This document shows, piece after piece, positions 1 through 9,462 of a DNA stretch of 64,000 nucleotides (positions within the stretch are counted from its first letter, which is position 1; each line of letters starts with the position of its first letter). The position numbers were made by a program, and so were the translations under genes. The notes under the pieces are model-generated. The model did not search any database and had not been told where the DNA came from. It saw only the letters and a list, made by a program, of their open reading frames with translations. The stretch comes from Chloroflexota bacterium. Its GTDB lineage: Bacteria > Chloroflexota > Dormibacteria > Aeolococcales > Aeolococcaceae. Location: NCBI GenBank assembly GCA_005880985.1, contig VBIQ01000005.1:248001-312000 (forward strand), given 5' to 3'.

Positions 1-837
1 ACCAGCCGGGCGGTGCTGGCCGCGGTCGCCTCGGCGGCGCGGCTGGTGGTGGTCGATCAGCAGGCCACCGATCCCGACCCTGCGCGCGCCGCCGACTGGT
101 CGCTGCGCTGCCGGCCGGACGCGCTGGCGCAGGCGGTCGGCGATCGCCTGCCGGGTCAGCGCCGTTGCGACTGGGACGAGCAGTGGCGGCGGGCCGACGC
201 CGCGGTGCGCGCCGCGATCGACCGCTGCATCGACTCCTGGGAGGAGCCCTCCGAGCCGCGGACCGCCCGCGACCTGGCGGCGGCGCTGCCGCCGGCTGCG
301 GTGCTGCTGGCCGGCTCCAGCATGCCGGTGCGCGACCTCGATGCGGTGATGCTTCCGCGGAGCGGCCTGCGGGTGCTCGCCAATCGGGGCGCCAGCGGCA
401 TCGACGGGCTAGTGTCGACCGCGCTGGGAATGGCGGCGGTGCACACCCCGGCGCACGCGCTGCTCGGAGATCTCGCCGTCCTCCACGACGCGGGCGCCCT
501 GCTGCGCTGGGGCGGTGGTCCGATGAATCTGGTCATTACTGTCATCAACAATGACGGCGGCGGCATCTTCGCGCTGCTTCCCCAGGCGCAGCTGCCCGAG
601 CACGAAGCGCTCTGGGGCACGCCCCACGGCATCGACCTCGCCGCCCTCGCCGCCGCCTCGGGCGCCGGCCACCGGCGGGTGACGGGTGCCGCCGATGTGG
701 CGGTGGCGGTGGCGGACGCGGCGGCGTCGGGCGGGGTCCAGCTCGTCGAGGTGCGCACCGACCGCACGCAGAACGCAGAGCGTCATCGCCAGCTGGCGGA
801 GGCGGTTCAGCAGGGGCTGGCAGAGGGTCGCGCCTGA
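1..837 (+). CDS. menD: MenD, SEPHCHC synthase (C-terminal part, truncated by window edge)
   Basis: Thiamine-diphosphate enzyme that adds the succinic semialdehyde unit of 2-oxoglutarate to isochorismate, the first committed step of menaquinone synthesis. The reading frame is open from base 1, so the start lies outside the window; about 278 C-terminal residues are present. Visible family marks are [10 protein letters not shown] and [10 protein letters not shown], then the ThDP/Mg signature [10 protein letters not shown] followed by INNDGGGIF, which together are specific for MenD among ThDP enzymes. It ends 28 bp from the 3' end of the convergent isochorismate synthase gene, whose product is its substrate, so the two halves of the pathway face each other. 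Identification is secure; nothing can be said about the N-terminal domain. Confidence 0.95.
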   Translation, partial: TSRAVLAAVASAARLVVVDQQATDPDPARAADWSLRCRPDALAQAVGDRLPGQRRCDWDEQWRRADAAVRAAIDRCIDSWEEPSEPRTARDLAAALPPAAVLLAGSSMPVRDLDAVMLPRSGLRVLANRGASGIDGLVSTALGMAAVHTPAHALLGDLAVLHDAGALLRWGGGPMNLVITVINNDGGGIFALLPQAQLPEHEALWGTPHGIDLAALAAASGAGHRRVTGAADVAVAVADAAASGGVQLVEVRTDRTQNAERHRQLAEAVQQGLAEGRA

Positions 838-865
838 CGCTTGGCCGGCGACCAGCCGGGCAGCG

Positions 866-2095
866 CTACAACCGCAGGGCGTCGAGCAGGGTGCGGAACT
901 TGGCCTCGGTCTCCGCCACCTCGGCCCGCGGATCCGAGCCCTCGACGATGCCGCCGCCGGCGTAGAGCCGGGCCCATCCATCGCCGAGCACCGCGCAGCG
1001 CAGGGTCACCGCCCACTCACCGTCGCCGCGCCCATCGACCCAGCCCACCATCCCGGCGTACAGGCCGCGCGGCTCGGTCTCGAGCTCGTCAATCAGGCGC
1101 AGCGCCGCAGTTCGCGGAGTGCCGCAGACCGCCGGGGTGGGGTGGAGCTCGGCGGCGAGAGCCAGCGCGCCAGGGGCGTCGGAATGGAGCAGGCCGTGGA
1201 CCTCGGTCGCCAGGTGCCAGATCGTCGCCGTGGACACCAGACGTGGCTCGCGGTCGACCGTGAGCTCCCGGCAGTGAGCGGCGAGCGTGTCGACCACCGC
1301 CTCGACCACCAGCGCGTGCTCTCGCCGTTCCTTGATCGAGCTCAGCAATCCGGCTGCCGCGGCACGGTCCTCGGCAGGATCGGCCGACCGCGTCGCCGAA
1401 CCGGCCAGCGGCATCGAGGTCACCACCTCTCCGTCGCGGCGGAGCAGCAGCTCGGGGGTGGCGCCGACCAGCAGCCGGCCGCGAGCGCCGCGGGCGGCGA
1501 TGGTGTAGCAACCGGGATCACGCGCCCGAAGGCGAGCGATCAAGCTGCGGGGCTCGACGTGACCAAGCCCCTCGATCAGCAGGGTGCGGGCGAGGACCAC
1601 CTTGCGCAGCTCGCCGTCACGGATGCGCGCCACCGCGGTGGCCACCGCGGCGGCGAAGTCCGCCGCGGACGGCTGCGGCGAGCGGCGGACCGCTGGCGCC
1701 GCCGGGCGCGTCGCTGCCGGTTCGGATGGCGCGGGCTCGTCGCGGCCGGCGTCGATGATGACCCGGCGCACCGGCCGTCCGGCGCGTGCCAGAAGCGAGC
1801 GGCTCGGCACCGTGACCCGCGCCGGGATCGCACCGTCGAACGACAGCGCCGCGACCGCGAGCGCATCCTCGCCGGCCCGCACGTCATCGAGCAGCTCGGC
1901 GGCCGCTTCGGCGGCGCGCCGGGCGTGGTCAGGACCCGGCAGCACCGCCGCCGTCGCCGCCGTGCCGGTGGCCACCAGCCCGCCCCCGTCACGCTCCATG
2001 AGAAAGCCATCGGCCGGTCGCCAGTGTTCCAGCAGGTCGACGCGGGCATCCAGCCGGCCGGCAACGTGGTGACCGGCAAGGTGGGTGGCGCTCAT
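866..2095 (-). CDS. menF: Isochorismate synthase (MenF/EntC/DhbC family)
   Basis: Converts chorismate to isochorismate. The 409-residue protein has the chorismate-binding fold in its C-terminal two thirds: KVVLART (Lys165, the family's general base), GATPELLL with Glu215, AGSATR, CGTPRTAA and the terminal GGGIVEGSDP block. The open frame extends further upstream, but ATG at 2095 is chosen because it overlaps the menG stop as ATGA, which is typical coupling. The N-terminal 140 residues are Ala/Arg/Pro rich and poorly conserved, as usual in this family. Context with menG and menD assigns it to menaquinone rather than siderophore synthesis (inference); no siderophore genes are near. Confidence 0.93.
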   Translation of the reverse strand: MSATHLAGHHVAGRLDARVDLLEHWRPADGFLMERDGGGLVATGTAATAAVLPGPDHARRAAEAAAELLDDVRAGEDALAVAALSFDGAIPARVTVPSRSLLARAGRPVRRVIIDAGRDEPAPSEPAATRPAAPAVRRSPQPSAADFAAAVATAVARIRDGELRKVVLARTLLIEGLGHVEPRSLIARLRARDPGCYTIAARGARGRLLVGATPELLLRRDGEVVTSMPLAGSATRSADPAEDRAAAAGLLSSIKERREHALVVEAVVDTLAAHCRELTVDREPRLVSTATIWHLATEVHGLLHSDAPGALALAAELHPTPAVCGTPRTAALRLIDELETEPRGLYAGMVGWVDGRGDGEWAVTLRCAVLGDGWARLYAGGGIVEGSDPRAEVAETEAKFRTLLDALRL

Positions 2096-2790
2096 CGGCG
2101 CGTCCCCAGCAACAGCTGGGCCGCGCCGGCTCCCAACGCGACGCATCGGGCATCGGGAAACCCGGCCTCCGCCATCATCGCTTCGAGCTCGCCGGCGGGC
2201 GGCAGGTAGCTGGTCGAGGCGGGCAGGTAGCGATAGGCGGCCCGGTCGGCGAGCAGGCCGCCGATCACCGGCACCACGCGGTGCAGATACAGGGCGTGGC
2301 CTCGGCGCAGCAGGGCGCGGTGCGGTTCGCCGACCTCGAGCACCGCGATCCGGCCGTCGCGCCGCACCACCCGGGCCATCTCCGCCAGGCAGCCGGCGAT
2401 ATCGACGACGTTGCGCAGGGCGAAGCCGCAGACGGCGCCGTCGACCGTTCCCGCCGCCACCGGCAGCGCCAGGATGTCGGCCCGGATCAGCGGCGCTCCA
2501 CTGCGGTTGTGGGCGAGCATGCCGGCGGCATAGTCGACGCCGGCGGCACGGTACCCGGCGCGCGAGAGCTCGCGGCAGAGGTCGCCGGTGCCGCAGGCGA
2601 GGTCGAGCACCCGGGCGCCGCGCGGCAGCGCCAGCGACGCCACCGCGCGGCGCCGCCAGCCGACGTCGAGACCGAAGGTGAGAATCCGGTTGAGCCGGTC
2701 GTAGCGCGGCGCGATGCGATCGAACATGGCCTCAACCGCGCGGGCCTTGGTGTCGGGAGCCGGCAGTGGCGGCGGCGTCAGGCCGGCCAT
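2092..2790 (-). CDS. menG: Demethylmenaquinone methyltransferase (MenG/UbiE)
   Basis: SAM-dependent C-methylation of demethylmenaquinone, the last step of menaquinone synthesis. The 232-residue protein is of normal length. It carries the UbiE N-terminal signature FDRIAPRYDRLN, SAM motif I VLDLACGTGDL, the acidic residue in RADILALP, FALRNV and the C-terminal YRYLPASTSYLP signature. The start at 2790 overlaps the upstream merR gene by 13 bp, and its stop overlaps the menF start, so merR, menG and menF look like one transcription unit. Confidence 0.93.
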   Translation of the reverse strand: MAGLTPPPLPAPDTKARAVEAMFDRIAPRYDRLNRILTFGLDVGWRRRAVASLALPRGARVLDLACGTGDLCRELSRAGYRAAGVDYAAGMLAHNRSGAPLIRADILALPVAAGTVDGAVCGFALRNVVDIAGCLAEMARVVRRDGRIAVLEVGEPHRALLRRGHALYLHRVVPVIGGLLADRAAYRYLPASTSYLPPAGELEAMMAEAGFPDARCVALGAGAAQLLLGTRR

Positions 2791-3566
2791 TGCGCCTCCA
2801 GCCGGCGGCGCGACTCGGCGCGCGTGGCGGCCACCTCGGCGGCGTCGCCGACTCTTTCGATGTGCTCCTCGGCGACGGTGAGCAGCACCCGCCGGAAGTG
2901 GTGGGCGACCAGAGCGGTGACCGCTGGATACAGCTCGCGGAAGGTGGCCACCACCCTCTCGGTCGCGGCCGCGTCGTCGACGGCGCTTGCCCGTGCCGGC
3001 CTGCGCACGTGCTCGTCGAAGAGCTCGACCGCGCGCTCGGCGATGGCGCGGACATGGACGTGGTGATCGCGGGCCAGCGCCAGCAGCTCGGTCAGCGGCA
3101 ACCCCGCGTCGAGCAGGCGCAGGGCCATCGACACCATGGCGAGGTCGGCGCCGGTGTAGAAGGTCTCGCCATCGACCATGCGGCCCAGCTGGACGCCGGC
3201 GCGCTCGAGGGCCTGGAGCAGGGGAGCCGGAACCCCCGAGCGCCGGGCCATCTCCTCCAGGGTGAGGAACTCCTCGTTGTCCTCGTCGGCCCGAGCCGCG
3301 GCGACGGCGGCGGCCAGCCCGACGTCGGCGGCGGCGCTGGCGCTGCCGGCCGCCTCGCCCGCCACCACCCGCCGGATGGCCGCCAGCGTCAGCCCCTGGC
3401 GGCGCAGCATCCGCACCCGGCGGATCCGCTCGGCGTGCTCGTCGCCGTACCAGGCGACCCGCCCCTGGCGGCGCGGGGGAGGCAGCAGCCGCTGCGCCTG
3501 GTAGTAGCGGACGGTGTCGACGCTCACGTCGCAGGCGGCGGCGAGCTGGTCGACCCGGTATTCCAC
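2778..3566 (-). CDS. MerR-family regulator with two tandem MerR-like DNA-binding domains
   Basis: Predicted transcription factor of 262 residues. Residues 1-70 form a canonical MerR winged helix (YRVDQLAAACDVSVDTVRYY, RRQGRVAWYGDEH, GLTLAAIRRV). From about residue 100 a second MerR-like module follows: LTLEEMARRSGVP, YTGADLAMVSMALRLLDAGLPL. The last 80 residues are helical with no Cys cluster, so a metal or redox sensor is unlikely. The GTG start at 3566 is the only good one. It heads the menG-menF unit and is divergent from a hot-dog thioesterase gene. Two-domain MerR proteins of this kind occur in actinobacterial lipid-metabolism contexts, so control of the divergent gene and of itself is likely (inference). 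The ligand is unknown. Confidence 0.85.
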   Translation of the reverse strand: MEYRVDQLAAACDVSVDTVRYYQAQRLLPPPRRQGRVAWYGDEHAERIRRVRMLRRQGLTLAAIRRVVAGEAAGSASAAADVGLAAAVAAARADEDNEEFLTLEEMARRSGVPAPLLQALERAGVQLGRMVDGETFYTGADLAMVSMALRLLDAGLPLTELLALARDHHVHVRAIAERAVELFDEHVRRPARASAVDDAAATERVVATFRELYPAVTALVAHHFRRVLLTVAEEHIERVGDAAEVAATRAESRRRLEAQWPA

Positions 3567-3621
3567 GAGCTAATACTCTACGAGTTGGCGCTCACGTAAT
3601 GAGGGCTATCGTTCCCCGCCG
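3567..3621. promoter_or_regulatory. Divergent promoter region, merR / thioesterase
   Basis: This 55-bp gap must hold both divergent promoters. For the plus strand, TATCGT at 3607-3612 sits 9 nt before the ATG at 3622 and could serve a leaderless or near-leaderless transcript. An inverted repeat ACTC-TAC-GAGT lies at 3575-3585, and CGAG occurs on both sides of it; this is a candidate site for the adjacent MerR protein. It was found by eye only. Confidence 0.4.
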
Positions 3622-4467
3622 ATGGACGGGCTCGACTTCCTGGGGCTGGAGGCCTCCGGCGACCCCCTTCGCTGGCGCCTCCCGGTGACGCCGGCGATCG
3701 CCTCGGGCATCGGGGCGCTCTTCGGGGGCGCCGCCCTGGCGGCCGGGGTCGAGACCCTGGAGCGCAGCTGCGGCCGGCACCTGATCTGGGCCACCGCGCA
3801 GTATCACGCCTTCGCCCGACCGCCCTCGGTGGTCGAGATCGACGTCGTGATCAGCGCCGCCGGCCACCGCACCACCCAGGCCCGCGCCATCGGGCACGTC
3901 GGGGGCGAGGAGATCTTCACCGTGGTGGCCGCCCTCGGCTCGCGGCCCTCCCGCTGGGAGGGAGTGTGGGCGGAGCGTCCCGACGTCCCGCCGCCGGACG
4001 CCTGTGATTCCCGGCCGCTGCGAACCGATCAGCGAAACAGCATCGCCACCCGCATCGAGATGCGCCTGGCTCGGGCTCGTGGTCCCGAGGAACTGCCGGG
4101 GCCGCCCGGCGACGGGCGGAGCGCGCTCTGGGCGCGCATCCCCGATCTCGATCCCGGCAGCGCTGTTCTGGCCATCATCGGCGATTACGTCCCGTTCGGA
4201 ATCAGCCAGGCGCTGGGGGAGCGGGTCGGCGGCAACAGCCTCGACAACACCCTACGGGTGGTGCAGCGCCCCACCCGCAACGGCTGGATGCTGGTGGACA
4301 TCCGCATCCACGCGGTGCGAGGCGGGTTCGGCCACGGTCACATCCTGCTCTGGGCCGAGGACGGCAGCCTGCTCGGCTCGGCCAGCCAGTCGGCGATCGT
4401 CCGCCCGTGGGCCGAGGGTCCCGGCACCTCGAGCCCGACCACGCCCCAGCCGACCACCCCCCACTGA
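3622..4467 (+). CDS. Acyl-CoA thioesterase-like double hot-dog protein
   Basis: A 281-residue protein matching the thioesterase-like (TesB/4HBT_3) pattern. A first hot-dog half contains GIGALFGGAALAAG and FARPPSVVEIDVVI, and a second contains ALWARIPDLDPGSA, LDNTLRVVQR and ARGGFGHGH-like blocks (actual RGGFGHGHILLW). In such proteins both halves pack as a pseudo-dimer that binds acyl-CoA. No canonical TesB catalytic Asp/Gln/Thr set could be assigned with confidence, so substrate and even activity are open. The final 20 residues are Pro/Thr rich. The gene is divergent from the double MerR regulator and probably under its control. A second protein of the broad family is encoded at 43653-44423. 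Confidence 0.7.
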   Translation: MDGLDFLGLEASGDPLRWRLPVTPAIASGIGALFGGAALAAGVETLERSCGRHLIWATAQYHAFARPPSVVEIDVVISAAGHRTTQARAIGHVGGEEIFTVVAALGSRPSRWEGVWAERPDVPPPDACDSRPLRTDQRNSIATRIEMRLARARGPEELPGPPGDGRSALWARIPDLDPGSAVLAIIGDYVPFGISQALGERVGGNSLDNTLRVVQRPTRNGWMLVDIRIHAVRGGFGHGHILLWAEDGSLLGSASQSAIVRPWAEGPGTSSPTTPQPTTPH

Positions 4468-4558
4468 GCGCAACACCGCCACCACCCCGGCAACGCCCGC
4501 GTCGGCGCGGAGTCGCGCCGTCGGGGAGGTGAGCCGGACGGGCTGGGCCCGTGCGGCG

Positions 4559-4580
4559 AGGAGGGCGGAACTGCCCTCCT
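4559..4580 (+). terminator. Perfect 8-bp hairpin, possible terminator
   Basis: AGGAGGGC and its exact complement GCCCTCCT are separated by the loop GGAACT, 92 bp after the thioesterase stop. Only GTTGG follows, not a T-run, so intrinsic termination is plausible but not shown. Alternatively it belongs to the queD leader. Confidence 0.4.
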
Positions 4581-4594
4581 GTTGGAACCGCACT

Positions 4595-4626
4595 CGGCGG
4601 GCAACGCCCGTCGTGTGCGGTAGGCT
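4595..4626 (+). promoter_or_regulatory. queD promoter region: second hairpin and leaderless-type -10 box
   Basis: CGGCGGGC-AAC-GCCCGTCG (4595-4613) can pair over 8 bp with one G-T pair. TAGGCT at 4621-4626 fits a TANNNT -10 box only 6 nt before the GTG start of queD at 4633, implying a leaderless mRNA. No preQ1 riboswitch consensus was recognised. Confidence 0.45.
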
Positions 4627-4632
4627 CGCGCC

Positions 4633-4980
4633 GTGAGAACGAGCGTCACCAAGTGCTTCGAGTTTGAGGCGGCGCACCGGCTGCCATGGCACAGCGGCAA
4701 ATGCAGCCGGGCGCACGGACACTCCTACCGGCTGGAGGTGACGGTGGACGGGCGGGTCGGCGACCAGGGCGTGGTCATCGACTTCGCCGACCTGGGCGCG
4801 GTGGTGCGGCGGGATGTGATCGAGCGTCTCGACCATCGCGACCTCAACGAGCTGATGCCCAATCCCACCGCCGAGCTCATCGCCCAGGACATCTGGGAGC
4901 GTCTCGATGGCGCCGGCCTGCAGGTCGCCCGGCTTCGCCTCTGGGAGACGTCGGACGCCTCGGTGGAGCTCACCCGGTAG
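4633..4980 (+). CDS. queD: 6-carboxy-5,6,7,8-tetrahydropterin synthase QueD
   Basis: Second step of 7-deazaguanine (preQ0/queuosine) synthesis, turning 7,8-dihydroneopterin triphosphate into 6-carboxytetrahydropterin. The protein is 115 residues, the normal size. It shows FEAAHRLPW, then GKCSRAHGHSY giving the catalytic Cys and the HxH zinc ligands, LDHRDLNE with the catalytic Asp-His pair, and a PTAE pterin-anchoring Glu. The GTG start at 4633 is fixed by the -10-like box and by full-length homology to the conserved N-terminus. queC begins 5 bp after its stop. Confidence 0.93.
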   Translation: MRTSVTKCFEFEAAHRLPWHSGKCSRAHGHSYRLEVTVDGRVGDQGVVIDFADLGAVVRRDVIERLDHRDLNELMPNPTAELIAQDIWERLDGAGLQVARLRLWETSDASVELTR

Positions 4981-4985
4981 CGCTC

Positions 4986-5666
4986 GTGCCCGGCCACGGC
5001 GTGGTGCTGCTCTCGGGCGGTCTCGACTCCACCGTGTGCATGGCGATCGCCTGCGCGGAGCACGCCGAGGTCCTGGCGCTGAGCTTCGACTACGGCCAGC
5101 GCCACCGCATCGAGCTCGACGCCGCGGCGACGATCGCGGAGCACTTCGGCGCCGAGCGGCTGATCGTGTCGCTCGACGCATCCGCCTGGGGCGGCTCGGC
5201 ACTCACCGACACCAGCGTCGCGGTGCCGCCGGGAAGCGCGGATCCCGACCCCACCACCATCCCGGTCACCTACGTGCCGGCGCGCAACATCATCTTTCTC
5301 GCGGTGGCACTGGGGGTGGCCGAGGCGCGCGACGCCGATGCGGTCTGGCTGGGCGTCAACGCCCTCGACTACAGCGGCTATCCCGACTGCCGTCCCGAGT
5401 TCGTCGAGGCCATGCGAGTTGTTGCCATGATCGGCCAGAAGCGGGGGCTCGAGGGGCGGCCGGTGGAGCTCCGCACCCCGCTGGTGGAGCTGACCAAGGC
5501 GCAGATCGTCCGCCTGGGGGTGGATCTCGGGGCTCCGCTGGAGCTCTCCTGGTCCTGCTATCGGGGCGGGCCGCGCCCGTGCGGCGACTGCGACGCCTGC
5601 CTGCTGCGGGCCCGGGGGTTCGCCGAGGCGGGCGTCGCCGACCGCGCCGCGGCGGCGCTGTCGTGA
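4986..5666 (+). CDS. queC: 7-cyano-7-deazaguanine synthase QueC
   Basis: ATP-dependent conversion of 7-carboxy-7-deazaguanine plus ammonia into preQ0. The 226-residue protein starts with the PP-loop LLSGGLDST. It ends with the zinc site CYRGGPRPCGDCDAC (four cysteines in the C-x8-C-x2-C-x2-C arrangement of QueC). LGVNALDYSGYPDCRPEF is the conserved substrate loop. The open frame runs far upstream through queD, but GTG at 4986 is chosen because it gives the family N-terminus and follows the queD stop by 5 bp. Its stop overlaps the queE start (GTGA). Confidence 0.95.
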   Translation: MPGHGVVLLSGGLDSTVCMAIACAEHAEVLALSFDYGQRHRIELDAAATIAEHFGAERLIVSLDASAWGGSALTDTSVAVPPGSADPDPTTIPVTYVPARNIIFLAVALGVAEARDADAVWLGVNALDYSGYPDCRPEFVEAMRVVAMIGQKRGLEGRPVELRTPLVELTKAQIVRLGVDLGAPLELSWSCYRGGPRPCGDCDACLLRARGFAEAGVADRAAAALS

Positions 5667-6442
5667 CCACCGTCACGGGGGTGGCCGCGGGTGGCGGCCT
5701 GCTGGTCACCGAGGTCTTCTCCGCGATCCAGGGTGAGGGAGCCCACGTCGGCTGCCGCCAGGTCTTCCTCCGGCTCACGGGATGCAACATCCGCTGCTCC
5801 TACTGCGACACCCCGGAGTCACTGGAGGCGAGGGCGCTGCCGGCACGGTTGGAGCGAACCCCGGGGCATCGCGACTTCGCGGTCGAGCCGAGCCCGCTGA
5901 CACAGGAGCGGGTGGTCGACGCCGTGACCGCGCTCTACCGGGCGCTGCCGCACCAGGCGGTGAGCGTCACCGGAGGTGAGCCGCTGATGCAGTGGCGACG
6001 GCTGGCTGCGGTCCTCGAGGCGCTGCACGCACGCGGATGTCGGGTGGCGCTGGAGACCAACGGCATGTATGTGGAAGGCCTGCGGGCGCTGATCGACTGG
6101 GTCGACGAGGTGGCGATGGACGTCAAGCTGCACAGCGTCGACACCCAGGCGGTGCCGCTGAGCGTGCACCGGCGGTTCCTCGAGATCGCCCGCGGCCGCG
6201 ACGTCTTCGTCAAGATGGTGATCGGGACCGACACCGACGCCGCCGAGCTGGAGGCGGCGGTGCGGATGGTGGCGGAGACGGCGCCCGCCATCACCGTCTA
6301 CCTGCAGCCGGTCACCCCGTTCGGCGCGGTGCTCGCCACTCCCTCCCCCGAGCGGGTGCTCGACCTCCAGGCGCGCGCCCTGCGGTGGCATCGCGACGTC
6401 CGGGTGGTCCCGCAGACGCACCGGCTCATCGGGCAGATGTAG
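5663..6442 (+). CDS. queE: 7-carboxy-7-deazaguanine synthase QueE (radical SAM)
   Basis: Radical SAM enzyme that rearranges 6-carboxytetrahydropterin to 7-carboxy-7-deazaguanine. GTG at 5663 overlaps the queC stop. The 259-residue protein begins with VTEVFSAIQGEGAHVG and the cluster motif CNIRCSYC (Cx3Cx2C). It continues with SVTGGEPLMQ and ALETNG, and ends with VRVVPQTHRLIGQM, all typical of QueE. With queD and queC it completes GTP-derived preQ0 synthesis except for the cyclohydrolase, which is not in the window. Whether preQ0 goes to queuosine or elsewhere cannot be told here. The end overlaps the convergent TetR gene by 17 bp. Confidence 0.94.
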   Translation: MTTVTGVAAGGGLLVTEVFSAIQGEGAHVGCRQVFLRLTGCNIRCSYCDTPESLEARALPARLERTPGHRDFAVEPSPLTQERVVDAVTALYRALPHQAVSVTGGEPLMQWRRLAAVLEALHARGCRVALETNGMYVEGLRALIDWVDEVAMDVKLHSVDTQAVPLSVHRRFLEIARGRDVFVKMVIGTDTDAAELEAAVRMVAETAPAITVYLQPVTPFGAVLATPSPERVLDLQARALRWHRDVRVVPQTHRLIGQM

Positions 6443-7088
6443 CCGGCGAGCCGGCCACGCCGCGGAGCACCAGGTCGGTCACGATACCGGCGGCTCGATC
6501 GGGGTCGAGCGAGCCGGGGCCGTCGATCTGGACGCGCGGCACCTGAAGGGCCTCGGGATCGTCGGCCGCGGCCGGCAGGAAGGACATGCAGACGCCGAGC
6601 AGGGTCGCCGCCGCCAGCTCGGGAGTCACCGCATCCCTGACCTCGCCGCGTTCCTGGGCGGAGGTGAAGAAGGCGGCCAGCGGCCCGACCACCGAGTCGG
6701 CGAAGCCCTGCCGCAAGCGCTCCCGGCTGTCGGGCGGCAGATGCTCGGTGATGTCGCTCATCACCCGGATGGGATGGTGGGCAGAGGCGGTGAGCAGCGC
6801 GTGGGCGACGGCGGTCAGCCGCTCACCCAGGCTGCCGGCACCCTCGGCGGCGTCGCGGAGCGCACTCGCCTGGCGCTGCTGCATGACCAGCATGCATTCC
6901 TCGTAGAGCGCATCCTTGTCGCGAAAGTAATAGTAGAGCGCCGGCTTGGTCACACCCGCGGCCCCGGCGACCGCGCGCATCGACACGCGGGCGTATCCGT
7001 GTCGTGCGAAGAGCTCGTCAGCGAGCCGAAGAATGCGCTCGCGCGTCACCTCTCCAGGATGCGCCGGAATCATCGTGGCATCGCTCAT
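6426..7088 (-). CDS. TetR/AcrR-family transcriptional regulator
   Basis: The 220-residue protein has a clear TetR helix-turn-helix at residues 15-60: TRERILRLADELFARHGYARVSMRAVAGAAGVTKPALYYYF, read in two parts. It is followed by an all-helical ligand/dimer domain. The ATG at 7088 is preceded by GGAG at good spacing. It is divergent from citrate synthase (137-bp gap) and convergent with queE; the citrate synthase gene is the obvious candidate target, but no matching operator palindrome was found in the gap. The effector cannot be predicted. Confidence 0.9.
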   Translation of the reverse strand: MSDATMIPAHPGEVTRERILRLADELFARHGYARVSMRAVAGAAGVTKPALYYYFRDKDALYEECMLVMQQRQASALRDAAEGAGSLGERLTAVAHALLTASAHHPIRVMSDITEHLPPDSRERLRQGFADSVVGPLAAFFTSAQERGEVRDAVTPELAAATLLGVCMSFLPAAADDPEALQVPRVQIDGPGSLDPDRAAGIVTDLVLRGVAGSPATSAR

Positions 7089-7225
7089 CGCTCACTCCAC
7101 AACCTTCCGCGACGCCCGGGTGGCGGCTCGCACGAGGCCACCGGGCCACGCGGCATGATACGGCGTCGGCGAGGGGTGCCTGGGGGTGCCGCCGGTACCG
7201 CCGGGCACACCGCCTCGGAGGAACC

Positions 7226-8509
<1,284 letters not shown>

Positions 8510-8540
8510 ACGGCGTCGGGCCGGGGCACAACCATGGTGG

Positions 8541-9443
8541 TCACCGCGCCGGCGGGTCGCGCGCCGGGTCGCCGGCAGGCCGGGGCGCCGGGCTCGCTGA
8601 TGGCCCTGGCTGCTCCCCGCCCCCGGCGCGGTGCACCGCAGCGTGGACGGCGCGGAACACCTGGACGCCGACCGCGTCGGGGTCGTGGGATCGGTCGTCG
8701 AGCCAGTACTGCGCCTGCAGGCTGATGCGGCCGTCGCTCTCGGAGCGCGGCTGGATGGCGGGCCTGGGCTCGCCGAGCACCTCGGGGACCTGAGCTGTGG
8801 CGCGGCGGGCGGCCTCGATCAAGGCCTCCAGGTCGGCGCCCTCGGGCACCCACACCGACACCAGGTACTGGCGGCGTTCCAGGGCGGTGGCGTTGATCAC
8901 GGTCTTGGTGAACATGTTGAGGTTGGGCATCACCGCCAGACGGCCGTCGCCGAGGCGGAGCGAGGTGGTGCGCAGCTCGATGGTCTGCACCGTACCGGTG
9001 ACCTCGTCGACCGAGACCACGTCGCCGAGCCGGAAGGGCCGCTCGAGCAGCAGGAAGATCCCGGCCAGGACATTGCGGAGCAGGTCCTGGAAGGCGAGGC
9101 CGATAGCCAGGCTGGCGAGGCCGCCGAAGGTGAGGACGACACCGAAGCCGAATCCACTGGCGAAGGCGCCGATGACGGCGACGATGATGGTGGCGGCCAG
9201 CAGGACGTTGTTGACCAATGTGCGCACCTGCACGTCGGTCTCGGCGCGGCGCAGGGCGCGCATCACGATGGTCCGGCTGATGCGCCCCACCACCAGCACC
9301 ACCAGGAAGATGGCGACGGCGGTGACCGCGGACTGGATGACCTGGTCTGAGCTCCCCGCCAGCGGCAGCGAGCAGACGCGGTCGAGGCCGAAGGAGGCGT
9401 TGGTGTCGCAGGGCCGCGTGGCGAGCGTGAACGCGGCGAGCAT
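8541..9443 (-). CDS. mscS: MscS-family mechanosensitive channel
   Basis: Small-conductance mechanosensitive channel of 300 residues in the cytoplasmic membrane. There are three hydrophobic segments at roughly residues 35-55, 80-100 and 103-130. The third is the Gly/Ala-rich pore helix GLASLAIGLAFQDLLRN, followed by the family hallmark PFRLGDVVSVDEVTGTV and the beta domain. The C-terminal 40 residues are Pro/Ala/Gly rich and probably disordered. The gene follows bL25 by 16 bp and is probably cotranscribed with it; a 13-bp palindrome spans the junction. Confidence 0.9.
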   Translation of the reverse strand: MLAAFTLATRPCDTNASFGLDRVCSLPLAGSSDQVIQSAVTAVAIFLVVLVVGRISRTIVMRALRRAETDVQVRTLVNNVLLAATIIVAVIGAFASGFGFGVVLTFGGLASLAIGLAFQDLLRNVLAGIFLLLERPFRLGDVVSVDEVTGTVQTIELRTTSLRLGDGRLAVMPNLNMFTKTVINATALERRQYLVSVWVPEGADLEALIEAARRATAQVPEVLGEPRPAIQPRSESDGRISLQAQYWLDDRSHDPDAVGVQVFRAVHAAVHRAGGGEQPGPSASPAPRPAGDPARDPPAR

Positions 9444-9449
9444 GCCCGC

Positions 9450-9462
9450 TAGTGCAGCACTA
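9450..9462. repeat. 13-bp perfect palindrome at the bL25-mscS junction
   Basis: TAGTGC-A-GCACTA covers the bL25 stop codon (9460-9462) and ends 6 bp from the mscS ATG. It could pair as a short hairpin occluding the mscS ribosome site or act as a protein site. Chance is possible at this length. Confidence 0.4.

Noticed and set aside
13-837. GTG at 13 as the true start of the first gene
   Set aside because: The frame is open to base 1 and the protein begins in the middle of MenD, so the gene is simply cut by the window.
4468-4632. Possible preQ1 riboswitch upstream of queD
   Set aside because: Hairpins exist, but no preQ1-I or preQ1-II consensus is present, and a leaderless -10 box directly before queD leaves no leader.
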